NCBI RefSeq assembly: GCF_003967515.1
Contig: NZ_BIFQ01000001.1
Span: forward strand, 4,526,001-4,590,000
From: Dictyobacter aurantiacus
GTDB lineage: Bacteria; Chloroflexota; Ktedonobacteria; Ktedonobacterales; Ktedonobacteraceae
Reading direction: 5' to 3'
DNA length: 64,000 nt
Below are positions 26,978-35,570 of the stretch, one piece after another. The translations under genes were made by a program, and so were the position numbers. The notes under the pieces are model-generated. The model saw nothing but the letters and a program-made list of their open reading frames with translations. It did not search any database and had not been told where the DNA came from. Each line of letters opens with the position of its first letter. Within the stretch, counting starts at the first letter, position 1.

Positions 26978-28825
26978 ATGGAAATGCCTCCAAAGGAAAA
27001 ACGAGAAACCCCTAAATCAGAGACACGTAGCTCAAATCCAAAGACAACACGCAAGCGTAGCTTTATGGCTCGCTATGGTCTTCCTATTGCTCTGATTGTG
27101 ATGGGTCTGCTGCTCCTGGGAATTGTGGGAGCAAAATACATTAACGTCTCTTTAGGTGGAACAGCAGTACAAGAGAAGCCGATTAGCAACGTTTTGAATA
27201 TGGCGGATCAGCATCAACTGAAATCGGTTGTTCTCAATGGAAATGATGTCACCGCGACTAGCGTAACAGGCCAGCGGTACCATGCGGTTAAAGAAGAAGG
27301 TCAGTCGGTTACTGAGATATTTAGAAAAGATGGCGCCGTAGTCAGTATCGATAACAATCAACAGGGTCAGTGGCTGCAGGGCGTGGCCGGGCTGTTGCTT
27401 GTCTTGCTTGTGGTTGGTCTGACCTTTGCTTTTATACGTCGCAGTGGTCTGGGCGGTCAGGCTATGCCTTTCGTTCGCTCAAAGGCCAAACGCTTTTCCG
27501 AGTCCCGTCCTTCGGTCTTATTTAAAGATGTGGCGGGTGTCGAAGAAGCCAAGGTTGAGCTGCAGGAGATTGTTGAGTTTCTGAAGCAGCCTGAGCGTTT
27601 TATTTCTATGGGAGCGCGTACCCCGAAAGGTGTGCTGCTGGTAGGAGCTCCTGGCACTGGTAAAACCCTGATCTCACGCGCTGTCGCCGGAGAGGCCGGC
27701 GTCTCTTTCTATAGCGTGAGCGGCTCCGAATTTGTAGAGATGTTTGTTGGTGTTGGCGCGGCCCGTGTTCGTGACCTCTTCAAAGAGGCTAAAGACCACT
27801 CGCCCTGCATTATTTTCATCGATGAGATCGACGCCGTTGGTCGCCAGCGTACCAACTCTGGCAATGGAGGTAACGACGAGCGCGAGCAGACCTTGAACCA
27901 GTTGTTGGTTGAGATGGATGGCTTCGATAAGCAGACCAATATTGTGGTCATCGCCGCCACCAACCGTCCCGATGTGCTGGATCCCGCGCTGCTGCGTCCG
28001 GGGCGTTTCGATCGTACTGTTACCCTGGATAATCCCGACATTCGTGGCCGCCAGGCGATCCTTGAGGTACACGCCGCGGGCAAACCATTTGAAGATGGCG
28101 TTACCCTGACCGAACTGGCCCGCCAGACCGCAGGCTTCTCGGGCGCTGACCTGGCGAACCTCTTGAATGAGGCCGCTTTGCTGGCCGCACGTAAAGATCA
28201 GCCTAAAATTGGCAAACTTGAGCTGGAAGAGGCGATCTTGCGAGTGATGGCCGGCCCCGAGCGCAAGAGCCGCATGATTACAGAAGCTGAGAAGGCGATT
28301 ATCGCCTATCACGAGGTCGGCCACGCCATCGTGATGCGTTCGATGCCTAATTCCGATCCGGTGCAGAAGGTCTCGGCTATCGCCCGTGGTAAGGCCCTGG
28401 GTATTACGGTACAGTCACCTGCTGAAGATCGCTACCTGATGCGCCGCTCCGAACTGCTCTCAAAGATGGCCGGAGCCATGGGTGGACGAGCGGCCGAAGA
28501 AATTATCTTTGGTGACATCACGACCGGTGCCAGCCAGGATATCGAGTACGTTACCAATATCGCGCGCCGCATGGTGTGTGAGTTTGGTATGTCCCCTCTG
28601 GGCAATGTCATGATCAAGGCTGAGTCCGAAGGTGGCAGCATGCTGAGCGCCGACCTGGCCGCGCGCATCGACAAAGAGATCTCGGTCCTCATCGACCAGG
28701 CATATGCCACCGCTCTGTCAATCCTGCGCGAGAAACAGGAGAAACTGTCGCTGATCTCCGAGCACCTGATTCGTGTGGAGACGATTGACGGCGAGGAACT
28801 GGATAGGATGCTTTTCGCAGCATGA
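26978..28825 (+). CDS. ftsH: FtsH-type ATP-dependent zinc metalloprotease
   Basis: A 615-residue membrane protease. TM1 is at about 34-52 and TM2 at about 130-150, enclosing a short extracytoplasmic domain. The AAA domain has Walker A GAPGTGKT, Walker B IIFIDEID and LLRPGRFD; the peptidase M41 domain has HEVGH as its zinc site (HExxH) and later GDITTGASQDIEYVTNIAR. It degrades membrane and short-lived cytoplasmic proteins. The ATG at 26978 is followed by a second in-frame ATG two codons on. Its stop overlaps the next gene (ATGA). Confidence 0.94.
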   Translation: MEMPPKEKRETPKSETRSSNPKTTRKRSFMARYGLPIALIVMGLLLLGIVGAKYINVSLGGTAVQEKPISNVLNMADQHQLKSVVLNGNDVTATSVTGQRYHAVKEEGQSVTEIFRKDGAVVSIDNNQQGQWLQGVAGLLLVLLVVGLTFAFIRRSGLGGQAMPFVRSKAKRFSESRPSVLFKDVAGVEEAKVELQEIVEFLKQPERFISMGARTPKGVLLVGAPGTGKTLISRAVAGEAGVSFYSVSGSEFVEMFVGVGAARVRDLFKEAKDHSPCIIFIDEIDAVGRQRTNSGNGGNDEREQTLNQLLVEMDGFDKQTNIVVIAATNRPDVLDPALLRPGRFDRTVTLDNPDIRGRQAILEVHAAGKPFEDGVTLTELARQTAGFSGADLANLLNEAALLAARKDQPKIGKLELEEAILRVMAGPERKSRMITEAEKAIIAYHEVGHAIVMRSMPNSDPVQKVSAIARGKALGITVQSPAEDRYLMRRSELLSKMAGAMGGRAAEEIIFGDITTGASQDIEYVTNIARRMVCEFGMSPLGNVMIKAESEGGSMLSADLAARIDKEISVLIDQAYATALSILREKQEKLSLISEHLIRVETIDGEELDRMLFAA

Positions 28826-29394
28826 CCAGAACGTTCATCGCCCTTGAAATGAATGAACATATGCAGCGCCACCTGAGTGGATTTATCCACCAGGTGGCGC
28901 CTGCGCTTCCTGGACTGCGTTGGGTAGATCCGCGTGGCATACACCTGACCCTGGCCTTTTTGGGCGAACTAGACGATGAGCAGCTGACCCTGACCTATGA
29001 GGCCGCGCAGCAGGCTGCCAGGAAAAGCCGTCCCTTTTCCTATAGCTTAACACATCCGGGAATCTTTGGCACTCTGCGCCAGCCACGCGTCCTCTGGATG
29101 GGCATTGACGAGCCTTCCGGTGCCCTGCAGTACCTGTACCGTCTGCTGCAGAAGGAACTGGTTCAGCGCGACTTCACAGGGGAGTCACGTCCGTTTTCGC
29201 CCCACCTGACACTGGCCCGTGCGAAAGCGCCTCTTAATCCAACCGAGCAGGCCGCCCTGCAAAAAATCCTGGCCCCCAACTACAAAGCAGGCTCAACGCA
29301 GCCCTACCCCGCCAGCCATATCCACGTCATGAAGAGCGAACTCTCACGCACCGGCGCCACATATACCGTCCTACAAGAATACTCCCTACAATAA
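28822..29394 (+). CDS. thpR: RNA 2',3'-cyclic phosphodiesterase (2H family)
   Basis: A 190-residue 2H phosphoesterase with the two HxT motifs HLTLAFLGEL and HLTLARAK, about 100 residues apart, and an N-terminal RTFIALEM typical of the LigT/ThpR family. It opens 2',3'-cyclic phosphate ends of RNA. It is translationally coupled to ftsH by a 4-nt overlap. Confidence 0.9.
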   Translation: MTRTFIALEMNEHMQRHLSGFIHQVAPALPGLRWVDPRGIHLTLAFLGELDDEQLTLTYEAAQQAARKSRPFSYSLTHPGIFGTLRQPRVLWMGIDEPSGALQYLYRLLQKELVQRDFTGESRPFSPHLTLARAKAPLNPTEQAALQKILAPNYKAGSTQPYPASHIHVMKSELSRTGATYTVLQEYSLQ

Positions 29395-29567
29395 GGCATC
29401 ACAATGCATTCAACATAACATGCTGGCGCACCTTTGAGGGGGAGATGAGATCGTTGGTGGAACGTATGCGCCCGGGCAGGGGGCCGCTTCGCGGCAAGCG
29501 CCCGCAAGGTGCGCATCTACGATCTTCATTTTGTTAAATTGGAGGTATTGCCCCTTATGCATGTCCT

Positions 29568-29684
29568 GGTGTTGTGCCCTGCCAGGCAAAGCACCATTTT
29601 ATGTGTGGTGTTGTGCCCTGCCAGGCAAAGCACCATTTTATGTGTGGTGTTGTGTCCTGCCAGGCAAAGCACTATTTTATGTGT
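29568..29684 (+). repeat. 39-bp direct tandem repeat, three copies
   Basis: Units begin at 29568, 29607 and 29646; a fourth partial unit starts at 29685 and merges into the hairpin arm. Units read GGTGTTGTGCCCTGCCAGGC followed by AAAGCACCATTTTATGTGT, with two changes in the third copy. There are no spacers between units, so this is not a CRISPR array. Confidence 0.9.
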
Positions 29685-29741
29685 GGTGTTGTGGCACATG
29701 GTCGGCATCGCCGACCATGTGCCACAACACCACACATAAAA
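29675..29741. repeat. 32-bp perfect inverted repeat grown from the tandem repeat
   Basis: The arms 29675-29706 and 29710-29741 are perfect complements with a 3-nt loop. The left arm contains the TTTTATGTGTGGTGTTGTG junction of the tandem repeat. Confidence 0.85.
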
Positions 29742-29784
29742 CAAAAAGGCTGGTTGTTGCCTGCGGCAACAACCAGCCTTTTTG
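29742..29784. terminator. Intrinsic terminator downstream of ftsH-thpR
   Basis: The arms 29742-29761 and 29765-29784 are 20-bp perfect complements around TGC; each ends in an A5/T5 run. It follows the other hairpin without a gap and is a strong bidirectional terminator. Confidence 0.8.
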
Positions 29785-30110
29785 TTTTTATCTTATTATT
29801 CCTATTTGGAGCTATGTTCATCTAGTATAACATAGAAATCACTTTATAAGCAAGCCTCTGAATGTTAAATATATGTAATAAACGTACATAACCCGCTGTG
29901 GTGACGTGTATGCTTTCTCCAAATATGCGAAAAAGGGCACCAATTGGCTTGACAACCAATTACCAGGTGATGTATCCTCGAAAACAACAAAGAGATATTG
30001 CAGAATGCTCTGGCAAAGTTGCTATTGGTGTATCTGTAAGTACACAAATTACTCCAAAAAATTATATTCATTTACACAGCATGTTTTGGTGGAAACAGGA
30101 GAGAGAAACG

Positions 30111-30431
30111 ATGGCAATGTCATATGGAATGGAGATAGCGATGGATGCTAATCAACGTCCCTCTCGACATATGCCCTTTTTCATGCCTGCCCAAAGTATG
30201 GCTGCAAGCGCAAACGCCACAACCACTATCTTGAAAACCGACGTGATTACGTCGGTTTCTTTGTTTGTGCTTATTCCCTTATTGCTTCTCGTTACCCCTG
30301 TTATAGGGCTTGTGGTTCTTATTAGCCTCCTTATTAGCCTCCTCCTTATGGGCCTTACCGGACTCATAGGGCTTGAGAGTCTGGTAGGGCGAATCGTACA
30401 GCTAGCCACAAGAAATGCACAGGGAGATTAA
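30111..30431 (+). CDS. Small hydrophobic-hairpin protein, unknown function
   Basis: A 106-residue protein from ATG 30111, preceded by AGGAGAG; upstream codons in the frame have no ribosome-binding site. Residues 1-42 are polar and Met-rich; residues about 48-90 form one long hydrophobic stretch broken by a proline (LLLLVTPVIGLVVLIS), which could be a membrane hairpin. No family is recognised. It lies directly before the ilv leader region. Confidence 0.5.
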   Translation: MAMSYGMEIAMDANQRPSRHMPFFMPAQSMAASANATTTILKTDVITSVSLFVLIPLLLLVTPVIGLVVLISLLISLLLMGLTGLIGLESLVGRIVQLATRNAQGD

Positions 30432-30474
30432 ACGGGAGCAAAGGCGCCACCCAATCCAAAGAAGGTATCCTCAC

Positions 30475-30507
30475 AAGGACCTCCCAGCATGGGAGGTCCT
30501 TTTTTTA
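30475..30507 (+). terminator. Intrinsic terminator upstream of ilvB
   Basis: AAGGACCTCCC (30475-30485) pairs with GGGAGGTCCTT (30491-30501) around AGCAT and runs into T8. It lies 25 nt before ilvB: it could end the upstream small gene or act as an attenuator of the ilv-leu operon. No T-box core or peptide leader with clustered Leu/Val/Ile codons is seen. Confidence 0.85.
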
Positions 30508-30532
30508 TCGTTAAAATTTTTCAGGAGGAATT

Positions 30533-32323
30533 ATGGCAATCGCTGCAAAGGATATTCAGAAGACTGGTACGACGTATCAAGTAGGTCAGCGTGAGAATGA
30601 AGTTCGTGAATTAACCGGCAGTGAAATCATCTGCGAGACGTTGATCCGCGAGGGCGTCGATTTGATGTATGGCTATCCGGGTGGCGCCATTATGCCGTTC
30701 TATGATGCGATTACATCCTATCCTGCTCTGCATCACGTGTTGGTGCGCCATGAGCAGGCGGCGGCGCACGCGGCCGATGGCTATGCACGCGCCACCGGTA
30801 AGGTGGGGGTATGCGTGGCGACCAGTGGTCCTGGAGCGACCAACCTGGTAACGGGACTGGCGACCGCCTTTATGGACTCTGTGCCGATGATCGCGATTAC
30901 CGGCCAGGTGGCGCGCAACTTTATTGGTCGTGATGCCTTTCAAGAGACCGATATCCTGGGTGTGACACAGCCCATTACCAAGCATAACTTCCTGGTGCGC
31001 AACGTTGAGGAACTGGCTTCGGTGATGCATGAAGCCTTCCGCATCGCCCGCAGTGGTCGCCCAGGCCCTGTTCTGGTCGATGTGCCGAAGGACGTACAGT
31101 TCGCCCGCACCGGCTATCGCCCATCTGACCACATGACCTCGGAAGAATATCTGAATACGAGCGCGGCCCAGTGTGCGCCTCCACCTGAATATCTTCTGTC
31201 TCAGGCCGCCGATCTGATCGCGCATTCCAGGCGTCCAGTAATTATGGCGGGACATGGTGTCATCCTATCAAACGCCTATTCCGAGCTGAAAGCGTTCGCC
31301 GAGAAGGCATCTATTCCGGTTATTACGACGCTGCTGGGCTTGAGCGCGTTTTCCGATACGCATCCGCTGCATATCGGCATGCCGGGCATGCATGGTCCAG
31401 CCCACACCAATCACGCCATTGGTGCCTCCGATCTGATTATCGGCGTCGGCCTGCGCTTTGATGATCGCGTGACCGGCGATGTCACGAAGTTCGCCCCCAA
31501 TGCTCAGCTCATCCATATCGACGTTGACGCGTCGGAGATGCACAAAGTGAAGGTGGCGACGGTCCCCATGGTGGCCGATGCCCGGGTGGCCCTGGTGGCT
31601 CTGACCGAGACGATCGAGGCTGGTGATCATCGCGACTGGCTGGGTGAGATCCGCTCCTGGGAGGCGGCCAACGATGAGCGCGGCAGACAGATCGTGCGTG
31701 ATGAAGAGCTCCCCGATCCTATCAGCATCCTGAGCGCGATCCATAAGGTGACCGATGGCGAGGCTATCGTGATCTCCGATGTGGGCCAACACCAGATGTG
31801 GACCGCTCGCTTCTATCAGTGGACCCGGCAGAATAGTCATATCACTTCTGGCGGACTGGGAACAATGGGATTCGCGCTGCCGGCGGCAATGGGCGTGAAG
31901 ATGGGCATGCCCGACGCACCCGTCTGGGCGGTCGCTGGTGACGGTGGCATCCAGATGAATATCCAGGAACTGGCGACCTTACAGCAAGAGGGGATCGCCG
32001 TCAAGGTGGCGATTATGAATAATGGCTATCTGGGCATGGTGCGCCAGTGGCAGCAGTTCTTCCATTCGCGCAACTATTCTGAGACACCGATGAGCGGACC
32101 CGACCACGTGAAGTTGGCCGATGCCTACGGCCTGAAGGGGATCCGGGTGAAGCGCCGCGAGGATGTTGAGCCCGCCATTCGCGAAGCCATGGAGACCCCG
32201 GGTAGCGTGGTGGTCGAATTTATTATCGAGCCGGAGGCGAACGTGTATCCCATGGTTGCTCCTGGTAAGGCAATCACTGAAATGATCGAGGAGACGGCAC
32301 AGGAGAACACGAAACATGAGTAA
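30533..32323 (+). CDS. ilvB: Acetolactate synthase, large (catalytic) subunit
   Basis: A 596-residue thiamine-diphosphate enzyme that makes acetolactate or acetohydroxybutyrate, the first common step of branched-chain amino-acid synthesis. It shows YGYPGGAIMPFYDA, the catalytic glutamate in VRHEQAAAHAADGYARATGK, and the ThDP motif GDGGIQMN...NN. About 25 extra residues precede the usual start. CAGGAGGAATT precedes the ATG. It overlaps ilvN by 8 nt. Confidence 0.95.
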   Translation: MAIAAKDIQKTGTTYQVGQRENEVRELTGSEIICETLIREGVDLMYGYPGGAIMPFYDAITSYPALHHVLVRHEQAAAHAADGYARATGKVGVCVATSGPGATNLVTGLATAFMDSVPMIAITGQVARNFIGRDAFQETDILGVTQPITKHNFLVRNVEELASVMHEAFRIARSGRPGPVLVDVPKDVQFARTGYRPSDHMTSEEYLNTSAAQCAPPPEYLLSQAADLIAHSRRPVIMAGHGVILSNAYSELKAFAEKASIPVITTLLGLSAFSDTHPLHIGMPGMHGPAHTNHAIGASDLIIGVGLRFDDRVTGDVTKFAPNAQLIHIDVDASEMHKVKVATVPMVADARVALVALTETIEAGDHRDWLGEIRSWEAANDERGRQIVRDEELPDPISILSAIHKVTDGEAIVISDVGQHQMWTARFYQWTRQNSHITSGGLGTMGFALPAAMGVKMGMPDAPVWAVAGDGGIQMNIQELATLQQEGIAVKVAIMNNGYLGMVRQWQQFFHSRNYSETPMSGPDHVKLADAYGLKGIRVKRREDVEPAIREAMETPGSVVVEFIIEPEANVYPMVAPGKAITEMIEETAQENTKHE

Positions 32324-32867
32324 TACCGCTACGACTACCACCCCTCGGGCGCATCATTCGAATGCTCCCCAGGGGACCGAGAAGACCCATACCCTGATTA
32401 TTCTGGTTCAGGATCGGCCGGGATCTGTTGATCGCGTGGTTGGCGTGCTGCGCCGGCGCCGTTCGATGCTGCAGTCCCTGTCGATTGCACCCGGCGCCCA
32501 GAGCGAGATGTTCCGCATCACGGCCCAGGTGAAGGACGCGGAGGTCGTGGTGGATCACCTGGTGGCCCAGATCCAGAAAGTGGTTGATGTGCAGCATGTG
32601 GCCAATGTGAGCTCCGAGCAGGCCATTACCCGCGAACTGGCCATCATCCAGGTTGAGACGGCCAATGCCGATAGCAATGCAATCATCTCCACGGGACAGC
32701 CATTTGGCGCCGTGGTCATCGACGCGACGCCCGAGGCGGTTACCCTCGAAGTGACCGGCGACGCGGCAAAGATTGCCGAGGCGCTGGCGGCCTTCCAGCA
32801 GTATGGTATCCGCGACGTCGCCCGTTCGGGCCCGGTCGCCCTGACGCGCGACGCCGCTACAAAATAG
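32316..32867 (+). CDS. ilvN: Acetolactate synthase, small (regulatory) subunit
   Basis: A 183-residue subunit with an N-terminal ACT domain (HTLIILVQDRPGSVDRVVGV, about 23-100) and the conserved second ACT-like half (ELAIIQVE...PFGAVVIDATPEAVTLEVTGD). It confers valine feedback control and full activity on IlvB. The 8-nt overlap with ilvB implies coupled translation. Confidence 0.94.
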   Translation: MSNTATTTTPRAHHSNAPQGTEKTHTLIILVQDRPGSVDRVVGVLRRRRSMLQSLSIAPGAQSEMFRITAQVKDAEVVVDHLVAQIQKVVDVQHVANVSSEQAITRELAIIQVETANADSNAIISTGQPFGAVVIDATPEAVTLEVTGDAAKIAEALAAFQQYGIRDVARSGPVALTRDAATK

Positions 32868-32938
32868 CCATGGAGTCTGGCCCCGGCTCCGGGGCCACAT
32901 CATTTTTAATTTGATACATATTAAGGAGTGAAGTACTC

Positions 32939-33961
32939 ATGCCAAATATTTATTACGATTCGGACGCCAACCTTGACCTTATTCAACAGAAGCGCATCGC
33001 GATCATCGGCTATGGGAGCCAGGGTCACGCGCATGCCTTAAACCTTAAGGACAATGGCTGTGATGTGGTAGTTGGCCTGCCAGCGGGCAGCAAGAGCCGG
33101 GCCAAAGCCGAGGCCAGTGGCCTGCGCGTCCTGACGCCAGCCGATGCCGCACAGCAGGCCGACGTCATCATGATCCTGATCCCTGACGAGACCCACCGCG
33201 AGGTCTTTGAGCGCGACATCCGTCCCGGACTGGCGCCGGGCAAGATGCTGATGGTCGCCCACGGCTTTAGCCTGCACTTCTCACAGATTGTGCCGCTACC
33301 CGATATCGATGTCGCCATGGTGGCTCCCAAGAGTCCCGGCCACATGGTGCGTCGCGTTTTCGAGGAGGGCGCGGGTGTCCCGGCGCTCTGGGCCGTTTTC
33401 CAGGATGCGACCGGCCAGGCCGAGGCCCTGACCCTCTCGTATGCGCGTGGCATCGGCTGTACCCGTGCGGGCGTGCTGCGCACCACTTTCGCTGAGGAGA
33501 CCGAGACCGATCTATTCGGTGAGCAGGCTGTACTCTGCGGCGGCGTTTCCGCCCTGATCCAGGCTGGCTTTGAGACACTGGTCAGCGCCGGCTACCAGCC
33601 AGAGGTTGCCTATTTCGAGTGCCTGCACGAGATGAAGCTGATCGTCGATCTGATGTATCAGGGCGGTATCAGCTATATGCGCTATTCCATCAGCAATACC
33701 GCTGAATATGGGGATTACGTGACCGGGCCGCGCATCGTCAATGACGAGACGCGTGCCGAGATGCGCCAGATCCTGCGCGAGATTCAGAATGGCACCTTCG
33801 CCAAAAACTTCATCCTTGAGAATCAGGCCGGCCGCCCTGGCTTCCAGGCCATGCGTCGTGCCCATGCCGCCCACCAGATTGAAAAGGTCGGCCACGAATT
33901 GCGCGCCATGATGCCGTGGCTGAACTCAAAGCAATCAGAAAAAGCTGAGTCAACAAAATAA
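32939..33961 (+). CDS. ilvC: Ketol-acid reductoisomerase, class I
   Basis: A 340-residue enzyme, the usual class I length. The N-terminal Rossmann fold has IIGYGSQGHAHALNLKDNG, and the C-terminal knotted domain has EQAVLCGG and the metal-binding acidic residues (FGEQ, ECLHEMKLIVDLMY). It converts acetolactate to dihydroxyisovalerate with NADPH. AAGGAG precedes the start. It is third in the operon. Confidence 0.95.
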   Translation: MPNIYYDSDANLDLIQQKRIAIIGYGSQGHAHALNLKDNGCDVVVGLPAGSKSRAKAEASGLRVLTPADAAQQADVIMILIPDETHREVFERDIRPGLAPGKMLMVAHGFSLHFSQIVPLPDIDVAMVAPKSPGHMVRRVFEEGAGVPALWAVFQDATGQAEALTLSYARGIGCTRAGVLRTTFAEETETDLFGEQAVLCGGVSALIQAGFETLVSAGYQPEVAYFECLHEMKLIVDLMYQGGISYMRYSISNTAEYGDYVTGPRIVNDETRAEMRQILREIQNGTFAKNFILENQAGRPGFQAMRRAHAAHQIEKVGHELRAMMPWLNSKQSEKAESTK

Positions 33962-34015
33962 CGGATGAGGCCATAGCGCCTCATCTGGAGCGTGGTTATA
34001 AGGAGGGAACAAACC

Positions 34016-35194
34016 ATGGGAGATCCTGCAGTCGTTAAAATTTTTGATACCACCCTGCGCGATGGCGAACAGTCACCTGGCGCCACCCTGACTGCGGCTG
34101 AAAAGCTTCAAATAGCTCAACAACTTGCTCGTTTACATGTTGATATTATTGAAGCGGGTTTTCCTGCGGCTTCCCCGGGCGATCTTGCTGCCGTCAAAGC
34201 AATCGCGCGTTCGGTACGCGGCGTCTCTATCGCCGCCCTCGCGCGTGCGCATAAAAGCGACATCGACGCGGCCTGGGAGGCTATCCGTGACGCTGAATCA
34301 CCTGTGATCCATGTGTTTCTTGCAACCTCCGATATCCATCTCCAACATAAGCTTGGCATTAGCCGCGAGGGGGCTCGGGAGCGCGTACGCACCATGGTCT
34401 CATACGCGCGCAGCCTCTGTCCGACCGTTGAGTTTTCTGCTGAGGACGCCACGCGCAGCGACCGCGATTTCCTCTGCCAGATCTTCGAGATCGCCATCGC
34501 AGCCGGCGCCAATACGGTGAACGTCCCCGATACCGTCGGCTACACGTTCCCCAACGAGTACGAGGCGCTCTTCCGCATGCTGCGCGAGCGCGTGCCGGGC
34601 ATGGATCAGGTTACCCTGAGTGCCCACTGCCACGATGACCTCGGTATGGCCACCGCCAATACCCTGGCGGCCATCAAAGGTGGGGCGCGCCAGGTCGAAG
34701 TCACCGTCAACGGACTGGGTGAGCGCGCTGGCAACACCGCGCTGGAGGAGGTCGTCATGGCGTTGCGCACCCGTCCCGACACATTCGGTTCGGTAGATAC
34801 ACGCATCAATACGCAAGAACTGCTCGCCACCAGCCAGATGGTCAGCCAGCTCACCGGCATCCTGGTCCAGCCCAACAAAGCCATCGTCGGCATGAACGCC
34901 TTCGCGCACGAAGCGGGCATCCACCAGGATGGCATGCTCAAGAACCGCATGACCTACGAGATCATGACGCCGCAATCGGTTGGCTGGAACGACACCAACC
35001 TGATCCTGGGCAAGCACTCCGGTCGCCACGGACTTGATGCGCGCCTGCGCAAGCTGGGCTACAAGCTTGACGCCGAGCAACTGCAGTCCGCCTATGGCCG
35101 CTTCGTCTCCCTGGCCGACCAGAAAAAGCTCATCACCGATGCCGACCTGGCCTACATCGTCGAAAGCGGACAGGAGACGCCCGCCGCCGTCTAA
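34016..35194 (+). CDS. leuA: 2-Isopropylmalate synthase without regulatory domain
   Basis: A 392-residue HMGL-like TIM-barrel enzyme; ATG 34016 follows AGGAGGG at good spacing. It has FDTTLRDGEQSPG, the metal-binding AHCHDDLGMATAN, and GLGERAGNTALEEV, plus the helical subdomain ending LADQKKLITDADLAYIV. It stops there, about 130 residues before the usual end, so the C-terminal leucine-binding allosteric domain is missing. It catalyses acetyl-CoA addition to 2-ketoisovalerate; its place after ilvC supports LeuA over homocitrate or citramalate synthase, which it could also resemble. Confidence 0.85.
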   Translation: MGDPAVVKIFDTTLRDGEQSPGATLTAAEKLQIAQQLARLHVDIIEAGFPAASPGDLAAVKAIARSVRGVSIAALARAHKSDIDAAWEAIRDAESPVIHVFLATSDIHLQHKLGISREGARERVRTMVSYARSLCPTVEFSAEDATRSDRDFLCQIFEIAIAAGANTVNVPDTVGYTFPNEYEALFRMLRERVPGMDQVTLSAHCHDDLGMATANTLAAIKGGARQVEVTVNGLGERAGNTALEEVVMALRTRPDTFGSVDTRINTQELLATSQMVSQLTGILVQPNKAIVGMNAFAHEAGIHQDGMLKNRMTYEIMTPQSVGWNDTNLILGKHSGRHGLDARLRKLGYKLDAEQLQSAYGRFVSLADQKKLITDADLAYIVESGQETPAAV

Positions 35195-35570
35195 CCAGAA
35201 CACGGACCCATGTGACACATCTCACTCCCATTAGCGGGAATGTGGGAGCATGGCTCCTTCGGTGGGACATGATCGCCCGGGAACGAGGTCGCTTCGCGAC
35301 AAGCCGGGGCGAACCCGGCACCTACGGCGGGGAGGTGCAGGATGGGCGGCGAGCCCCTCTTGCCGGGGTGTGGGGTGTCCCCACAAACTTCTCTTTATTC
35401 TTTTTATGCCGCCCGAAGGGCGGCTACAATGGGGTCACAGGGGCTTCGCCCCTCCCCCATCAATTACTTTTGTCCTCTAGCTAGCTCGAACATGACAGAA
35501 CATGGTAGAATAAGCTAACGAAAGAAAGGATGAACCATGCATTCATCATCAGAAAGGCAGGTAGCCGGCG
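35195..35570. other. Intergenic region with a GC-rich dispersed repeat
   Basis: Most of it is a repeat block. A 29-codon ORF at 35537 lies in another frame before thrB and has no clear support. Confidence 0.5.
35280..35462 (+). repeat. GCCGCCC-hairpin dispersed repeat, copy B (long form)
   Basis: The block runs from GGTCGC...GCGACA through GGTGTGGGGTGTCCCCACAA, a T-rich tract, and GCCGCCCGAAGGGCGGC to AGGGGCTTCGCCCCTCCCCC. The GTGTGGGGTGTCCCCACAAA part is shared with 42.35 kb, and CCCCACAAAACTTCTTTTTC with 51.99 kb. Confidence 0.65.

Larger units (their letters stand above)
29395..30110. other. Repeat-rich intergenic region
   Basis: A 716-nt spacer with a GC-rich block (29440-29520), a 39-bp tandem repeat, two long hairpins, then AT-rich sequence. 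The ORFs seen across the tandem repeat are low-complexity repeat translations, not genes. Confidence 0.6.

Noticed and set aside
29568..29741. CRISPR array
   Set aside because: Units abut each other in direct tandem with no spacers, and no cas gene is nearby.
29531..29830. Cys-rich repetitive ORF
   Set aside because: It is the translation of the 39-bp tandem repeat and the following hairpins, with no ribosome-binding support.
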